Assembly (NCBI RefSeq): GCF_001571285.1
Contig: NZ_BCTM01000016.1
Span: forward strand, 1 to 64,000
Direction: 5' to 3'
Source: Kluyvera cryocrescens NBRC 102467
Lineage (GTDB): Bacteria; Pseudomonadota; Gammaproteobacteria; Enterobacterales; Enterobacteriaceae
DNA length: 64,000 bases
The notes beneath the pieces are model-generated. The model did not search any database. It was not told where the DNA came from and worked only from the letters and a program-made list of their open reading frames with translations. This document shows, piece by piece, positions 7,800-16,450 of this stretch (the first letter of the stretch is position 1; each line of letters begins with the position of its first letter). The translations under genes and the position numbers were made by a program.

Positions 7800-9086
7800 T
7801 TAGCGCATTGCGCGGCGCAGGATACGTTCACCCTGGCGCTGGAAGTCAGCGGCCGCTTCTTCTACGGTTTTCTGGCCGTAGTCGATGTACTGCAGAGTGG
7901 TACCGAACTGGGCAACGATTTGTGGATCGTCAAAGTACGGAGACACGCTCAGCTTCGCTGGCAGAGACTGTGCCAGACGCAGGCCGGAAACTGACGGGTC
8001 GTCTTCTTTCAGAATGCCGTCTTCAGTCAGGTATTTCACCGCGACTTTGCTCAGCGGCACACCGCGCTCAAGACCTAAGGTATCCACACCTTCTTTACTG
8101 TTCAGCAGGAAGTTAATGACCTTCGCAGCGGCTTCAGGATTTTTGGTGGATTTGCCGATAGACAGCATCTGCGCCGGCTTGAAGAACAGGCCCGCATCGG
8201 TTGCGCCCGGCAGCATTGGGTAGCTACCCAGTTCCAGCTTCGCTGGTGGCTTCAGGTTATCGGAGTACTTGTTAATGGTGGAGTTCCACATGTAAGTACC
8301 GCCCCATTCCCCCTGGATCCACGGCTTCATTTCATACATGTTGCTCTTACCAAATGAGGCATAGTATTTGGTATCCGGCATCACGTGGCTGTCGACCAGC
8401 TTTTTGTACATCTGGAAGAATTCAACCCACTGCTCTTTGCTGTAGGAGAATTTTTTCGCCTGCGGATCGATGGCTGGAATATTGTATTTCTGCGTCATGT
8501 AGGAGTTCAGCAGCGCCAGCGTATCCTGGTGCTCTAGAACCACAGGGTAGTACTGTTTGCCCAGCTTGCTTTCGAAGGTTTTACCCGCCGCCATCAACTC
8601 ATCCCAGGTTTTCGGGTATGCAACGCCCGCTTGTTTCCAGGTTTCATCGTTGAAGTAGAACACGCGCGCGGTCACGGAAATTGGGATCCCGTTCAGCTTG
8701 CCGTCGACGGTAGTGGACTGCAGTTCTTTGGCATCGAACTGGCTTAAGTCGATGATGTCCTTCATTTTGTTCAGATCATAAAAACCGTCGCCGGTTTTCG
8801 AGAAGATCGGCAGCCAGTTCCAGTTCGTCTGCATCACGTCAGGCTCTGTGCCGCCTGCAATCTGGGTGGTCAGACGGGACAGGTGGCCATCCCAGCCGGT
8901 GTACTCTGCTTTGACGTTAATATCCGGGTTCTGCTTATGGAACTCTTCCAGCGCCTTCAACGTCACCTGGTGGCGACCGTTACCGCCCCACCAGGACATG
9001 CGAAGGTCGACATCCTTTGCCATCGATGGGAGGGCCGTGAGGCCCAGGGTGGCGGAGATTGCTGCGCTTAAAAGCACTTTTTTCAT
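7800..9086 (-). CDS. togB: Oligogalacturonide ABC transporter, substrate-binding protein
   Basis: Periplasmic binding protein that captures oligogalacturonides for TogMN. The 428-residue precursor has a Sec signal peptide (MKKVLLSAAISATLGL) cleaved after LPSMA, with no lipobox cysteine, so the mature protein is soluble. It belongs to the extracellular solute-binding family 1 (MalE/UgpB-like); the mature start KDVDLRMSWWGG and the aromatic-rich TNWNWLPIF region fit TogB-type proteins. It is the last of togM-togN-togA-togB, 14 bp after togA. The pectin-oligomer substrate is inferred from similarity and from ogl, kdgM and kdgF around it. Confidence 0.9.
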   Translation of the reverse strand: MKKVLLSAAISATLGLTALPSMAKDVDLRMSWWGGNGRHQVTLKALEEFHKQNPDINVKAEYTGWDGHLSRLTTQIAGGTEPDVMQTNWNWLPIFSKTGDGFYDLNKMKDIIDLSQFDAKELQSTTVDGKLNGIPISVTARVFYFNDETWKQAGVAYPKTWDELMAAGKTFESKLGKQYYPVVLEHQDTLALLNSYMTQKYNIPAIDPQAKKFSYSKEQWVEFFQMYKKLVDSHVMPDTKYYASFGKSNMYEMKPWIQGEWGGTYMWNSTINKYSDNLKPPAKLELGSYPMLPGATDAGLFFKPAQMLSIGKSTKNPEAAAKVINFLLNSKEGVDTLGLERGVPLSKVAVKYLTEDGILKEDDPSVSGLRLAQSLPAKLSVSPYFDDPQIVAQFGTTLQYIDYGQKTVEEAAADFQRQGERILRRAMR

Positions 9087-9100
9087 TTTAATACTCCAGA

Positions 9101-10228
9101 TTAGAGAGAGAGGTTCTGTTCAGTTTTAGCGTCAAAGATATGACATTTATCCATGTCAAACTTAAAGTACACCTTACGATGAAGCCCCTTATCAATCATT
9201 GGCTTAGCCTCATCTGAAGGGATGCGTGCCGTCAGCTCATAGTTGGCGACTTTCAGGTAAACGAAGAATTCGTGGCCCATGTTTTCAACGCGAACCATTT
9301 CACCGCTGCAACCGCCTTCAGCGAACGGTTCATCGGACAGCGCGACGAATTCCGGACGAATACCGTAGAACACTTCTTCATTTTCATGGCCGCTCAGCTT
9401 CTGGTGCAGGCTGTCGCACAGCGGCATGAATTCATCACCGATACTCAGGTTCAGGCGGCCTTCTTTGTTCACCAGTTTGCTGGAACGAATATTCATTTCC
9501 GGCGCGCCGATGAAGCCAGCGACGAACATGTTTTTCGGCTTGTGGTACAGGTTATCGGGGGTATCAACCTGCATGATATGACCCAGCTTCATCACGCAGA
9601 TACGGTCACCCATGGTCATCGCCTCGGTCTGATCGTGGGTAACGTAGACGGTGGTTGCTGGTTTGCCGGATTTTTTCAGCTGCTTGTGCAGGTCAGAAAT
9701 ACGGATACGCATGGAAGCACGCAGCTTGGCATCCAGGTTCGACAGCGGTTCATCGAACAGGAATACATCTGGTTTTTTCACAATCGCGCGGCCTACCGCC
9801 ACACGCTGCGCCTGGCCACCGGAAAGCTGACGCGGCAGACGTTCCAGTAGTTCTTCCAGCTCAAGGATTTTCGCTGCTTCGTTAACCTGGGCGTCAATCT
9901 GCGCTTTTGGCATTTTGCTTAGCTTCAGGCCGAACGCGAGGTTTTCACGTACGGTCATGTGTGGGTAGAGCGCATAGTTCTGAAACACCATTGCAATCCC
10001 ACGCTCTTTCGGCGCGAGGTTGTTGACGATCTTCTCGCCGATGCGAACTTCACCGCCGCTGATGGTTTCCAGACCGGCCAGCATACGCAGGGTGGTGGAT
10101 TTGGCGCAGCCGGATGGCCCGACAATCACCATGAATTCCCCTTCTGCAATTTTTAGGTCGATACCATGTACCGCTTTGAAGCCGTTGGAGTACACTTTTT
10201 CCAGTTTGTTGAAAATAACTTCAGCCAT
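9101..10228 (-). CDS. togA: Oligogalacturonide ABC transporter, ATP-binding protein
   Basis: MalK/UgpC-type ATPase energising TogMN. It has 375 residues: nucleotide-binding domain followed by the C-terminal OB-fold (TOBE) domain (GIRPEFVALSDE). Visible motifs are Walker A GPSGCAKST (37-45), Q-loop VFQNYALYPH, signature LSGGQ (135-139), Walker B VFLFDE (155-160) and switch His198 (VTHDQ). Walker A carries Ala42 where most members have Gly (GCGKST); the catalytic Lys43 and Ser/Thr are kept. A single TogA is expected to serve as a homodimer. It lies 12 bp after togN. This ATPase could also serve other CUT1 importers. Confidence 0.92.
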   Translation of the reverse strand: MAEVIFNKLEKVYSNGFKAVHGIDLKIAEGEFMVIVGPSGCAKSTTLRMLAGLETISGGEVRIGEKIVNNLAPKERGIAMVFQNYALYPHMTVRENLAFGLKLSKMPKAQIDAQVNEAAKILELEELLERLPRQLSGGQAQRVAVGRAIVKKPDVFLFDEPLSNLDAKLRASMRIRISDLHKQLKKSGKPATTVYVTHDQTEAMTMGDRICVMKLGHIMQVDTPDNLYHKPKNMFVAGFIGAPEMNIRSSKLVNKEGRLNLSIGDEFMPLCDSLHQKLSGHENEEVFYGIRPEFVALSDEPFAEGGCSGEMVRVENMGHEFFVYLKVANYELTARIPSDEAKPMIDKGLHRKVYFKFDMDKCHIFDAKTEQNLSL

Positions 10229-10240
10229 GATATATCCCTC

Positions 10241-11143
10241 TTAACCTTTAATTCCGCTGCTGGTAACGCCCTGTACGAAGTAGCGCTGCGCCAGGAAGAA
10301 CACAATGATGGATGGCAGAATGGAGATGCTCGCCATTGCCAGAATTTCGTTCCACGGCGCCCCTTCGGTGACGTCGATGGACATTTTCAGTGCCAGTGCA
10401 ATCGGGTACTTATCAACGCTATAGACGTAGATCAGCGGGCCGATAAAGTCGTTCATGGACCACATGAACTGGAACAGCGCGACGGAAATAATTGCCGGCT
10501 TCAGAATCGGTACCACCACGTACCACAGCACCTGGATAGAGTTACAGCCGTCGATCTGTGCCGCCTCTTCCATGTCACGCGGTACGCCGCGCAGGAACTG
10601 AATCAGCATGAAGACGAAGAACCCTTGCGTGGCAAATGCCAGCGGCAGGTACAGCGGCATGTAGCTGTTCAGCATGCCCATTTCACGGAACATCAGGTAC
10701 TGAGGGATCAGCAGCACGGTGCTTGGCAGCAGCATGGTGGTGATGAGCGTTGCGAACCAGAATTTCTTCCATGGAATCTCGAAGCGGGCAAAGCCGTACG
10801 CCACGATAGTGGAAGAGATAATGGTCAGGATCACTTTCGGAATCACATACTTAAAGGTGTTCAGCATGTAATGGCCGAAGGTGTACTCGGTACCGGTTTT
10901 CCAGCCGTTGATGAAACCATCCCAGGTTGCATGCGCAGGCCACAGGCTCAGCGTGGTGAAGATCTCGTGGTTCGGTTTGAACGATGCCGAGAACATCCAC
11001 GCCAGCGGATAAAGCATTAACAGACCGACAAACAGCAGGATGACGTAGCGAACCCAGGCGTTAACCTTTTCGCGTCTAAGGGTGCGGGCAACCTCACGTT
11101 CAGCGATGCTTCTTGCTTCTGAGATTTGTTGGATATCAGCCAT
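10241..11143 (-). CDS. togN: Oligogalacturonide ABC transporter, permease (MalG-like)
   Basis: Inner-membrane permease of the CUT1 sugar family, 300 residues with six predicted membrane segments. The cytoplasmic EAA loop reads EEAAQIDGCNSIQVLWYVVVP, where TogA docks. A longer in-frame reading starts at 11329, inside togM. The start at 11143 (MADIQQ) is preferred because GGAGG lies just upstream and because it gives the family length. It overlaps the togM stop by 8 bp, so translation is probably coupled. Confidence 0.9.
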   Translation of the reverse strand: MADIQQISEARSIAEREVARTLRREKVNAWVRYVILLFVGLLMLYPLAWMFSASFKPNHEIFTTLSLWPAHATWDGFINGWKTGTEYTFGHYMLNTFKYVIPKVILTIISSTIVAYGFARFEIPWKKFWFATLITTMLLPSTVLLIPQYLMFREMGMLNSYMPLYLPLAFATQGFFVFMLIQFLRGVPRDMEEAAQIDGCNSIQVLWYVVVPILKPAIISVALFQFMWSMNDFIGPLIYVYSVDKYPIALALKMSIDVTEGAPWNEILAMASISILPSIIVFFLAQRYFVQGVTSSGIKG

Positions 11144-12026
11144 TTTTGCCTCCCTTATCGGCGGAGTAGAACACCCAGTATTTTGAAGACTTAAAGGCGA
11201 TGCCAGCGAAGACGGCGACAACCAGGAACAGAACCCACGCCAGCGCCGCGCCATAACCCATATCGAAGTACTTGAACGCGGTATCGTAGATGTACAGCGA
11301 GAACAGGTAAGTCGAGTAGGTTGGGCCACCGCCGGTGATGACGTACGGACCGGTAAACTCCTGGAATGCCTGAGTGGTCTGCATGATGAAGTTGAAGAAA
11401 ATAACCGGCGTAATCAGCGGCACGGTAACTTTCATAAACATCTGCCATTTGGAGGCGCCATCAATCATTGCCGCTTCGTACTGAGACTGCGGTACGTTTT
11501 GCAGTGCGGCGAGGAAGATAACCATCGCGGAACCGAACTGCCAAACGCGCAGCAGGGTAACGGACATCAGCGCCAGTGAAGGTTCGCCCAGCCAGTTAAC
11601 GGGATCAAAGCCTAATACGCCGATAAAGCTGTTCAGCAGGCCGTCGATGGCGAACAGAGCACGCCAAAGCACCGCGATAGCAACGGAGCTACCGAGGATC
11701 GACGGAATATAGTAAGCAGTACGGAAGAAGCCGATACCGCGTAATTTAAAGTTCAGAACAAACGCAATCCCTAAAGCAAATGCCAGTTTTAATGGGATGG
11801 TCAAAAATACGTAGGCGAACGTCACGCCCATGGATTTCCAGAAGAGGGAATCTTCCGTCAGCATGTAGCGATAGTTTTCAATGCCGTTAAATACCGGCGG
11901 GCTCATCAAGTCATACTCAGTAAAACTGAGGAAGAAAGATGAAACGAATGGGAAGGCCGTGAAGATTATCAACCCGATTATATAGGGCGAAATCCAGGCC
12001 AATCCCAACATTCTGTTTTCATTCAT
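11136..12026 (-). CDS. togM: Oligogalacturonide ABC transporter, permease (MalF-like)
   Basis: First gene of the togMNAB-ogl operon: a 296-residue CUT1 permease with six membrane helices and the EAA loop EAAMIDGASKWQMFMKVTVP. It pairs with TogN to form the translocation channel. The start ATG 12026 is preceded by an AGGTAGG Shine-Dalgarno. Upstream lie an 8-codon leader frame, a GC hairpin and two KdgR-type boxes, the expected control for oligogalacturonide uptake. Confidence 0.9.
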   Translation of the reverse strand: MNENRMLGLAWISPYIIGLIIFTAFPFVSSFFLSFTEYDLMSPPVFNGIENYRYMLTEDSLFWKSMGVTFAYVFLTIPLKLAFALGIAFVLNFKLRGIGFFRTAYYIPSILGSSVAIAVLWRALFAIDGLLNSFIGVLGFDPVNWLGEPSLALMSVTLLRVWQFGSAMVIFLAALQNVPQSQYEAAMIDGASKWQMFMKVTVPLITPVIFFNFIMQTTQAFQEFTGPYVITGGGPTYSTYLFSLYIYDTAFKYFDMGYGAALAWVLFLVVAVFAGIAFKSSKYWVFYSADKGGKNG

Positions 12027-12078
12027 ACATACCTACCTGGCAAACAAGTGTGTCAAACGGATTGGGTGTTGGTTACAT

Positions 12079-12132
12079 CCCTCGCGCCTTCTGGCGCCAG
12101 GGGCGTTAAAGTGTTAACTTGGTGTCAGTCAT
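12079..12132 (-). promoter_or_regulatory. togM leader: possible leader peptide plus hairpin
   Basis: On the minus strand an ATG at 12132 opens an 8-codon frame (MTDTKLTL, stop at 12106) with a very strong GGGAAGG Shine-Dalgarno. It is followed at once by a 10-bp hairpin (12079-12088 with 12093-12102, one mismatch, TTCT loop on the plus strand). The togM start is about 50 bases further. No U-run follows the hairpin, so classical attenuation is not supported. Confidence 0.4.
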
Positions 12133-12231
12133 GAAGCCTTCCCTGTAAGTAGATGTAATATAAAAATTTAAACGCTGTCCTTTCGTCGGTGTTGTTGCGT
12201 TTTAAAATCTCATGCTTTGTCACAATCATTT

Positions 12232-12250
12232 TATAAAACACCGTTTTAAA
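12232..12250. promoter_or_regulatory. KdgR-like operator upstream of togM (proximal)
   Basis: TATAAAACACCGTTTTAAA matches the KdgR box at about 14 of 19 positions and keeps the AAAC-ACC-GTTT core. It lies about 206 bp upstream of togM. Confidence 0.5.
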
Positions 12251-12308
12251 TTTATTTTATTGCGATTTATTTCTGCGTCATTCGATTAATCATGAAAGTG
12301 TGATCAAA

Positions 12309-12327
12309 GTCGAAACGATGTTTCATT
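12309..12327. promoter_or_regulatory. KdgR-type operator upstream of togM (distal)
   Basis: GTCGAAACGATGTTTCATT contains a near-perfect KdgR palindrome (GAAACGATGTTTC), 77 bp from the proximal site. Confidence 0.75.
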
Positions 12328-12476
12328 ATAGTGACGGCGATGGCGTTTTTACCCATCTGGCGGCGGTTTGCGGGATGTCTGGTATGGAAGTTGACGGGCT
12401 GAAAACCACGATAAAGGGTAGTATTACTAACTATTCAAATGATTAACTCGCTAACATTATAAACGGCGTTCGAAAT

Positions 12477-12504
12477 AAAAAAGGCCACTGGAAAGTGGCC
12501 TTTT
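12477..12504. terminator. Bidirectional terminator in the togM-kdgF gap
   Basis: Perfect 11-bp stem AAAAGGCCACT/AGTGGCCTTTT with a GGAA loop, A-rich on one side and T-rich on the other. No intact gene ends beside it, so it may mark a lost gene. Confidence 0.75.
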
Positions 12505-12934
12505 GCTGTTTAAATACCGGGTTATCAGTCGCTAAGGCCATAGCCTATTCATCACCGTGGTGGGCTGCATTGAATTACGCGATGAGTGTAGTAAATCGTC
12601 TGGAAAAATAAGCTATTGACTGCTTTGCGATGCTGCAGACGGGCAGCGCTCACCTCGGCGTGCTATGACGACGTGCAGCTTTCCGGCACCGGAATGATAA
12701 ATTCATGCGCCTTAAAATAATGCTTTTGGGCAGTCGGCGGTAAACAGAAGGTCTGTTAATTTGCATTCGTCATGACGCTGTATTTCATCGGCTCTCGCTG
12801 ATATTTAACGATTATTTTTGCTGATGACCGCGATAATAGCGCCGCTTATTTTCAGGCAGAGGCGATGGATATTCGTTTTAGCGCTTAGAAGACTTTGTGA
12901 TTATTGGCGTTGGGCTCTGAAGCTGCCAGGTATT
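12505..12934. other. About 430 bp without an intact gene
   Basis: Between the 12477 terminator and the kdgF terminator no frame has both a start and a plausible RBS. A coding-looking fragment is present at 12663-12755 (listed separately). No mobile-element end was seen. Confidence 0.5.
12663..12755 (-). pseudogene. Possible 3' remnant of an unidentified gene
   Basis: The minus strand reads an open tail ending KAHEFIIPVPESCTSS and a TAG stop, directly after an in-frame TAA. A neighbouring frame reads TDLLFTADCPKALF up to the same point. Joining the two frames at the KALF/KAHEF region would give a continuous protein-like C-terminus, which suggests a frameshifted, decayed gene. The family is not recognised and the fragment is short, so chance remains possible. 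Confidence 0.3.
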
Positions 12935-12975
12935 AAAACAAAATGAAAACCGCTTCTCCGGAAGAAAAGCGGTTC
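12935..12975 (-). terminator. Rho-independent terminator of kdgF
   Basis: Stem AACCGCTT/AAGCGGTT followed on the minus strand by the U-rich tail TTCATTTTGTTTT, about 10 bases after the kdgF stop. Confidence 0.8.
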
Positions 12976-12984
12976 GGTATGATA

Positions 12985-13311
12985 TTACGCTTTCAGGAAA
13001 TCCTGACGTACCGGTGTGAAGGTATCCAGCAGTGTGCCTGCTTTCAGGCATACGCAGCCGTGCATGATATTCGGCTGTTTATACAGGGTGTCACCGGCAC
13101 CAACGACGTGTTTCTCATCGCCGATGGTGAATTCAAATTCCCCAGACAGCACGTAGGTTAGCTGTTCGTGCGGGTGATTGTGCATAGGGCCAATGGCACC
13201 TGCTTCGAAGTTAACTTCGACCGCCATCATTTTGCCATCATGGGCGAGAATACGGCGGGTAACTCCATTGCCCAGATCTTCAAGGGTGGTTTCTTTATGA
13301 AAAATAAACAT
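12985..13311 (-). CDS. kdgF: KdgF, unsaturated galacturonate ring-opening cupin
   Basis: Small single-domain cupin of 108 residues that speeds conversion of 4,5-unsaturated galacturonate, released by lyases, into the linear 5-keto-4-deoxyuronate used by KduI. Metal-binding cupin motif HNHPHEQ lies at 44-50, with a further His84 (NIMHG). Longer in-frame readings begin at 13347 and 13497. The start at 13311 (MFIFHKETTLEDLG) is chosen because AGGAC lies just upstream and the length and N-terminus fit the family. A KdgR box lies 19 bases upstream of this start. It is monocistronic and divergent from ygeA. Confidence 0.92.
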   Translation of the reverse strand: MFIFHKETTLEDLGNGVTRRILAHDGKMMAVEVNFEAGAIGPMHNHPHEQLTYVLSGEFEFTIGDEKHVVGAGDTLYKQPNIMHGCVCLKAGTLLDTFTPVRQDFLKA

Positions 13312-13329
13312 CCGGCAGTCCTGTTGTAT

Positions 13330-13348
13330 GTTGAAACGGTGTTTCATT
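13330..13348. promoter_or_regulatory. KdgR-type operator of kdgF
   Basis: GTTGAAACGGTGTTTCATT carries an intact TGAAAC..GTTTCA palindrome, 19-37 bp upstream of the kdgF start. KdgR here would cover the promoter start or early leader. Confidence 0.8.
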
Positions 13349-13453
13349 AAATTTATCTCAGAAACCAACAAAAAGAAAACTCTAGCCGCAGATGTGGAAA
13401 GTTGATCACAACTTTGGTTCACTGGGGGGACGACAACGTACAAGGATAAGAGC

Positions 13454-14155
13454 ATGAAAACGATCGGCCTGTTGGGTGGCATGAGCTGGGAATCCACTAT
13501 TCCGTACTATCGCTTAATCAACGAAGGCGTTAAGCAGCAATTAGGTGGCCTACATTCGGCGCAAATTTTGCTGCACAGCGTTGATTTCCATGAGATTGAA
13601 GCCTGTCAGTCTCGCGGCGACTGGCAGTTAGCGGGAGAGATGCTGGCGCAGGCGGCGGTTGGTCTTCAGCAGGCCGGGGCGGAGGGGATCGTGCTGTGCA
13701 CCAACACCATGCACAAGGTGGCCGATGCCATTGAAACGGCCTGTGACGTGCCTTTTTTACATATTGCGGATGCGACAGGGCGCGCAATTAGCCAGCATGG
13801 CATGAACAATGTGGCACTGCTGGGCACGCGTTACACCATGGAACAGGATTTCTACCGCGGACGTCTGCAGGAAGAGTTTGCCATCAGCACGCTGATCCCC
13901 GAGCAGGCGGATCGCCAGCGGATTAACCAGATAATTTTTGACGAGCTGTGTCTGGGGGAGTTTAGCGAAGCCTCACGCGACTATTACCTGAGCGTGATTG
14001 CCGCGCTGGCGCAGCAGGGGGCGCAAGGGGTTATCTTCGGTTGTACCGAGATTGGTCTGCTGGTGCCGGCGGAAATGAGCCCGCTGCCGGTGTTTGATAC
14101 CGCCGCGATTCACGCCGCCGATGCGGTCACGTTTATGCTCTCTTCACGGGATTAA
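13454..14155 (+). CDS. ygeA: Broad-specificity amino acid racemase YgeA
   Basis: Aspartate/glutamate-racemase superfamily enzyme, 233 residues, cofactor-independent. The two catalytic cysteines are in place: Cys82 (LCTNTMH) and Cys197 (FGCTEIG), each in the family motif. The N-terminus [15 protein letters not shown] is typical. E. coli YgeA (230 residues), next to araE and lysR, racemises homoserine and other amino acids; that activity is inferred by orthology. Its 3' end overlaps the convergent lysR by 23 bp. Confidence 0.93.
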   Translation: MKTIGLLGGMSWESTIPYYRLINEGVKQQLGGLHSAQILLHSVDFHEIEACQSRGDWQLAGEMLAQAAVGLQQAGAEGIVLCTNTMHKVADAIETACDVPFLHIADATGRAISQHGMNNVALLGTRYTMEQDFYRGRLQEEFAISTLIPEQADRQRINQIIFDELCLGEFSEASRDYYLSVIAALAQQGAQGVIFGCTEIGLLVPAEMSPLPVFDTAAIHAADAVTFMLSSRD

Positions 14156-15068
14156 GCACGGCATCCAGCGGTTCGGTAATGCGCGCGAGATTATGCTGTA
14201 GATGAGCCGTAAAGGTTTCAATCAGCGCAGAGGTCGGGCGATGCAGCGGCCGAACCAGGCTGACGGTAAAGGGGACGTCAATGCTAAAACGGCGAACGAC
14301 GACCCCGCTATTAACGTAATCGAGCGCGGTTAGCGGGTTGACGATGGAAATACCGACGCCGGCTCTCACCATCGCGCAAATCGACGCTGCGCTGTGGGTT
14401 TCGACCACCATCCGCCGCTTAATTTGATGTTCGCTAAACAGCGTGTCGAGCAGTTGGCGATAGCTGTCGGTGCGCGACAGACTAATGTAATTCTCGCCCT
14501 GAAAATCGGTGGGAGTCAGCACCTCTTTTTTCGCCAGCGGATGCGTTGCCGGCAGTACGCAGACTTCATTCAGGGTTAACAGCGGCGTCCGCTCGGTCCC
14601 GGCTGGTGTGTGTGTGGTTTCGGTAAGTCCCAGATCGTGGCGCTGCGCCGACAGCCACTCTTCCAGCAGCGGTGACTCCTGCGGCACGATCTGAATGTTC
14701 ACCTGTGGGTAGCGCGCCAGAAACGGTTGGAGCAGGGGAGGTAAAAAAGATTGCGAAAACACCGGCAGGCAGACAATCGACAGCTCGCCCTGACGAAACT
14801 CGCGCAAGCTTTCTGCGGCGCTGACGATGCGATCAAGCCCGTACCAGGAACGCTGAACTTCTTCAAATAATCGCAGGCCTTGTACGGTGGGATGCAAACG
14901 CCCACGGCTGCGCTCAAACAGTTTTAACCCCAGCACCTGTTCAAAGCGCGCCAGCTCTCGGCTGACGGTCGGCTGTGAGGTATTAAGCAACCGCGCGGCT
15001 TCCGTCAGGTTGCCCGCCGTCATCACGGCGTGAAAGATTTCGATATGGCGCAGGTTAACGGCGGGCAT
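14133..15068 (-). CDS. lysR: LysR, transcriptional activator of lysA
   Basis: Founding member of the LysR family, 311 residues. The N-terminal winged HTH reads ETFHAV-type helix [20 protein letters not shown] followed by [15 protein letters not shown]; the C-terminal effector domain senses diaminopimelate or lysine. It activates divergent lysA and represses itself. The 118-bp lysR-lysA intergenic region must hold the shared operator; I could not place it exactly. The 3' end overlaps ygeA. Confidence 0.95.
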   Translation of the reverse strand: MPAVNLRHIEIFHAVMTAGNLTEAARLLNTSQPTVSRELARFEQVLGLKLFERSRGRLHPTVQGLRLFEEVQRSWYGLDRIVSAAESLREFRQGELSIVCLPVFSQSFLPPLLQPFLARYPQVNIQIVPQESPLLEEWLSAQRHDLGLTETTHTPAGTERTPLLTLNEVCVLPATHPLAKKEVLTPTDFQGENYISLSRTDSYRQLLDTLFSEHQIKRRMVVETHSAASICAMVRAGVGISIVNPLTALDYVNSGVVVRRFSIDVPFTVSLVRPLHRPTSALIETFTAHLQHNLARITEPLDAVLNPVKRA

Positions 15069-15186
15069 CAGCGTTCCTTAAATCAACAAGACCATATCAT
15101 TTTTGCATAGACTCGCGATAAAACGATATTTTTTATTCTCTTTCGGCTGTGGCGTAATCATAAAAAAATGATAACCGGAGTTCGCT

Positions 15187-16443
15187 ATGCCACGCCCGCT
15201 CAACAACACCGATACCGATCTGACCGCCGACAACCTGCTGCGCCTGCCGGCCGAATTTGGCTGCCCGGTGTGGGTTTACGACGCACAGATTATTCGCGCG
15301 CAGATCGCCAAGCTGAATCAGTTTGACGTTATCCGTTTCGCCCAGAAGGCCTGCTCAAATATTCATATTCTGCGCCTGATGCGCGAGCAGGGAGTGAAAG
15401 TGGACTCGGTATCATTAGGTGAGATTGAACGTGCCCTCGCGGCGGGCTATGTGCCGGGTAAAGATGAGATCGTCTTCACTGCCGATATGATTGATGGCGC
15501 AACCCTTTCCAGAGTGCATGAACTGCAGATCCCGGTGAATGCCGGTTCGGTGGATATGCTCGAACAACTGGGCGAGGTGTCGCCGGGCCATCGCGTATGG
15601 CTGCGGGTGAACCCTGGGTTTGGCCACGGGCACAGCCAGAAAACCAACACCGGCGGTGAGAACAGTAAGCACGGTATCTGGTATAGCGATCTACCGGCGG
15701 CGCTTGCGGTTATCCAACGCTATCAGCTTAAGCTGGTGGGGATTCATATGCATATTGGCTCCGGCGTGGATTACGGCCATCTGGAACAGGTTTGCGGTGC
15801 GATGGTGCGGCAGGTAGTGGAATTCGGTCAGGATCTGGAAGCCATTTCGGCGGGCGGCGGCTTATCAATTCCGTATCGCGAAGGGGAAGAGTCGATCAAC
15901 ACCGATCACTACTTCGGCCTATGGAACAGCGCGCGTGAGCAGATAGCCAAACACCTGGGGCACCCGGTGAAACTGGAAATCGAACCAGGGCGTTTCCTGG
16001 TGGCGGAAGCGGGTGTGCTGGTGGCGCAGGTACGTAGCGTTAAAGAGATGGGTAGCCGTCACTTTGTGTTGATCGACGCTGGTTTTAACGATCTGATGCG
16101 TCCGGCTATGTACGGCAGCTATCACCATATCTCGGCGCTGGCGGGCGATGGGCGTTCGCTGACGCAGGTGCCGCCGCTGGAAACGGTGGTTGCAGGCCCG
16201 CTGTGTGAATCGGGTGATGTGTTCACGCAACAGGAAGGCGGTAAAGTGGAAACGCGCCTGCTGCCTGCGGTCGTACCGGGGGATTATCTGGTGCTGCACG
16301 ATACCGGGGCCTACGGGGCATCAATGTCGTCAAACTACAACAGCCGTCCGCTGCTGCCGGAAGTGCTGTTTGATAAGGGCGTGGCGCGACTGATTCGCCG
16401 CCGCCAGACGATTGAAGAGTTGTTAGCGCTGGAATTAATCTAA
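15187..16443 (+). CDS. lysA: Diaminopimelate decarboxylase
   Basis: PLP enzyme of fold type III catalysing the last step of lysine synthesis: meso-diaminopimelate to L-lysine plus CO2, in the cytoplasm. It has 418 residues; E. coli LysA has 420. The PLP lysine is Lys54 (FAQKACSN), the phosphate-binding glycine stretch is AGGGLSIP, and the catalytic Cys lies in GPLCESGDVF. RBS CCGGAG precedes ATG 15187. It is divergent from lysR. Confidence 0.97.
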   Translation: MPRPLNNTDTDLTADNLLRLPAEFGCPVWVYDAQIIRAQIAKLNQFDVIRFAQKACSNIHILRLMREQGVKVDSVSLGEIERALAAGYVPGKDEIVFTADMIDGATLSRVHELQIPVNAGSVDMLEQLGEVSPGHRVWLRVNPGFGHGHSQKTNTGGENSKHGIWYSDLPAALAVIQRYQLKLVGIHMHIGSGVDYGHLEQVCGAMVRQVVEFGQDLEAISAGGGLSIPYREGEESINTDHYFGLWNSAREQIAKHLGHPVKLEIEPGRFLVAEAGVLVAQVRSVKEMGSRHFVLIDAGFNDLMRPAMYGSYHHISALAGDGRSLTQVPPLETVVAGPLCESGDVFTQQEGGKVETRLLPAVVPGDYLVLHDTGAYGASMSSNYNSRPLLPEVLFDKGVARLIRRRQTIEELLALELI

Positions 16444-16450
16444 AGCGACG

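Noticed and set aside
9101..10228. TogA as an inactive ATPase because of its Walker A change
   Set aside because: The catalytic Lys, Ser/Thr, Walker B Glu, signature and switch His are all intact, so loss of function is not supported.
12318..12446. 42-codon plus-strand frame starting inside a KdgR box
   Set aside because: No ribosome-binding site, no recognisable product, and its start lies in an operator; kept only as part of the gap description.
1..13400. Pectin block as a mobile genomic island
   Set aside because: No integrase, transposase, tRNA junction or flanking direct repeat was seen, and codon use looks like the neighbours.
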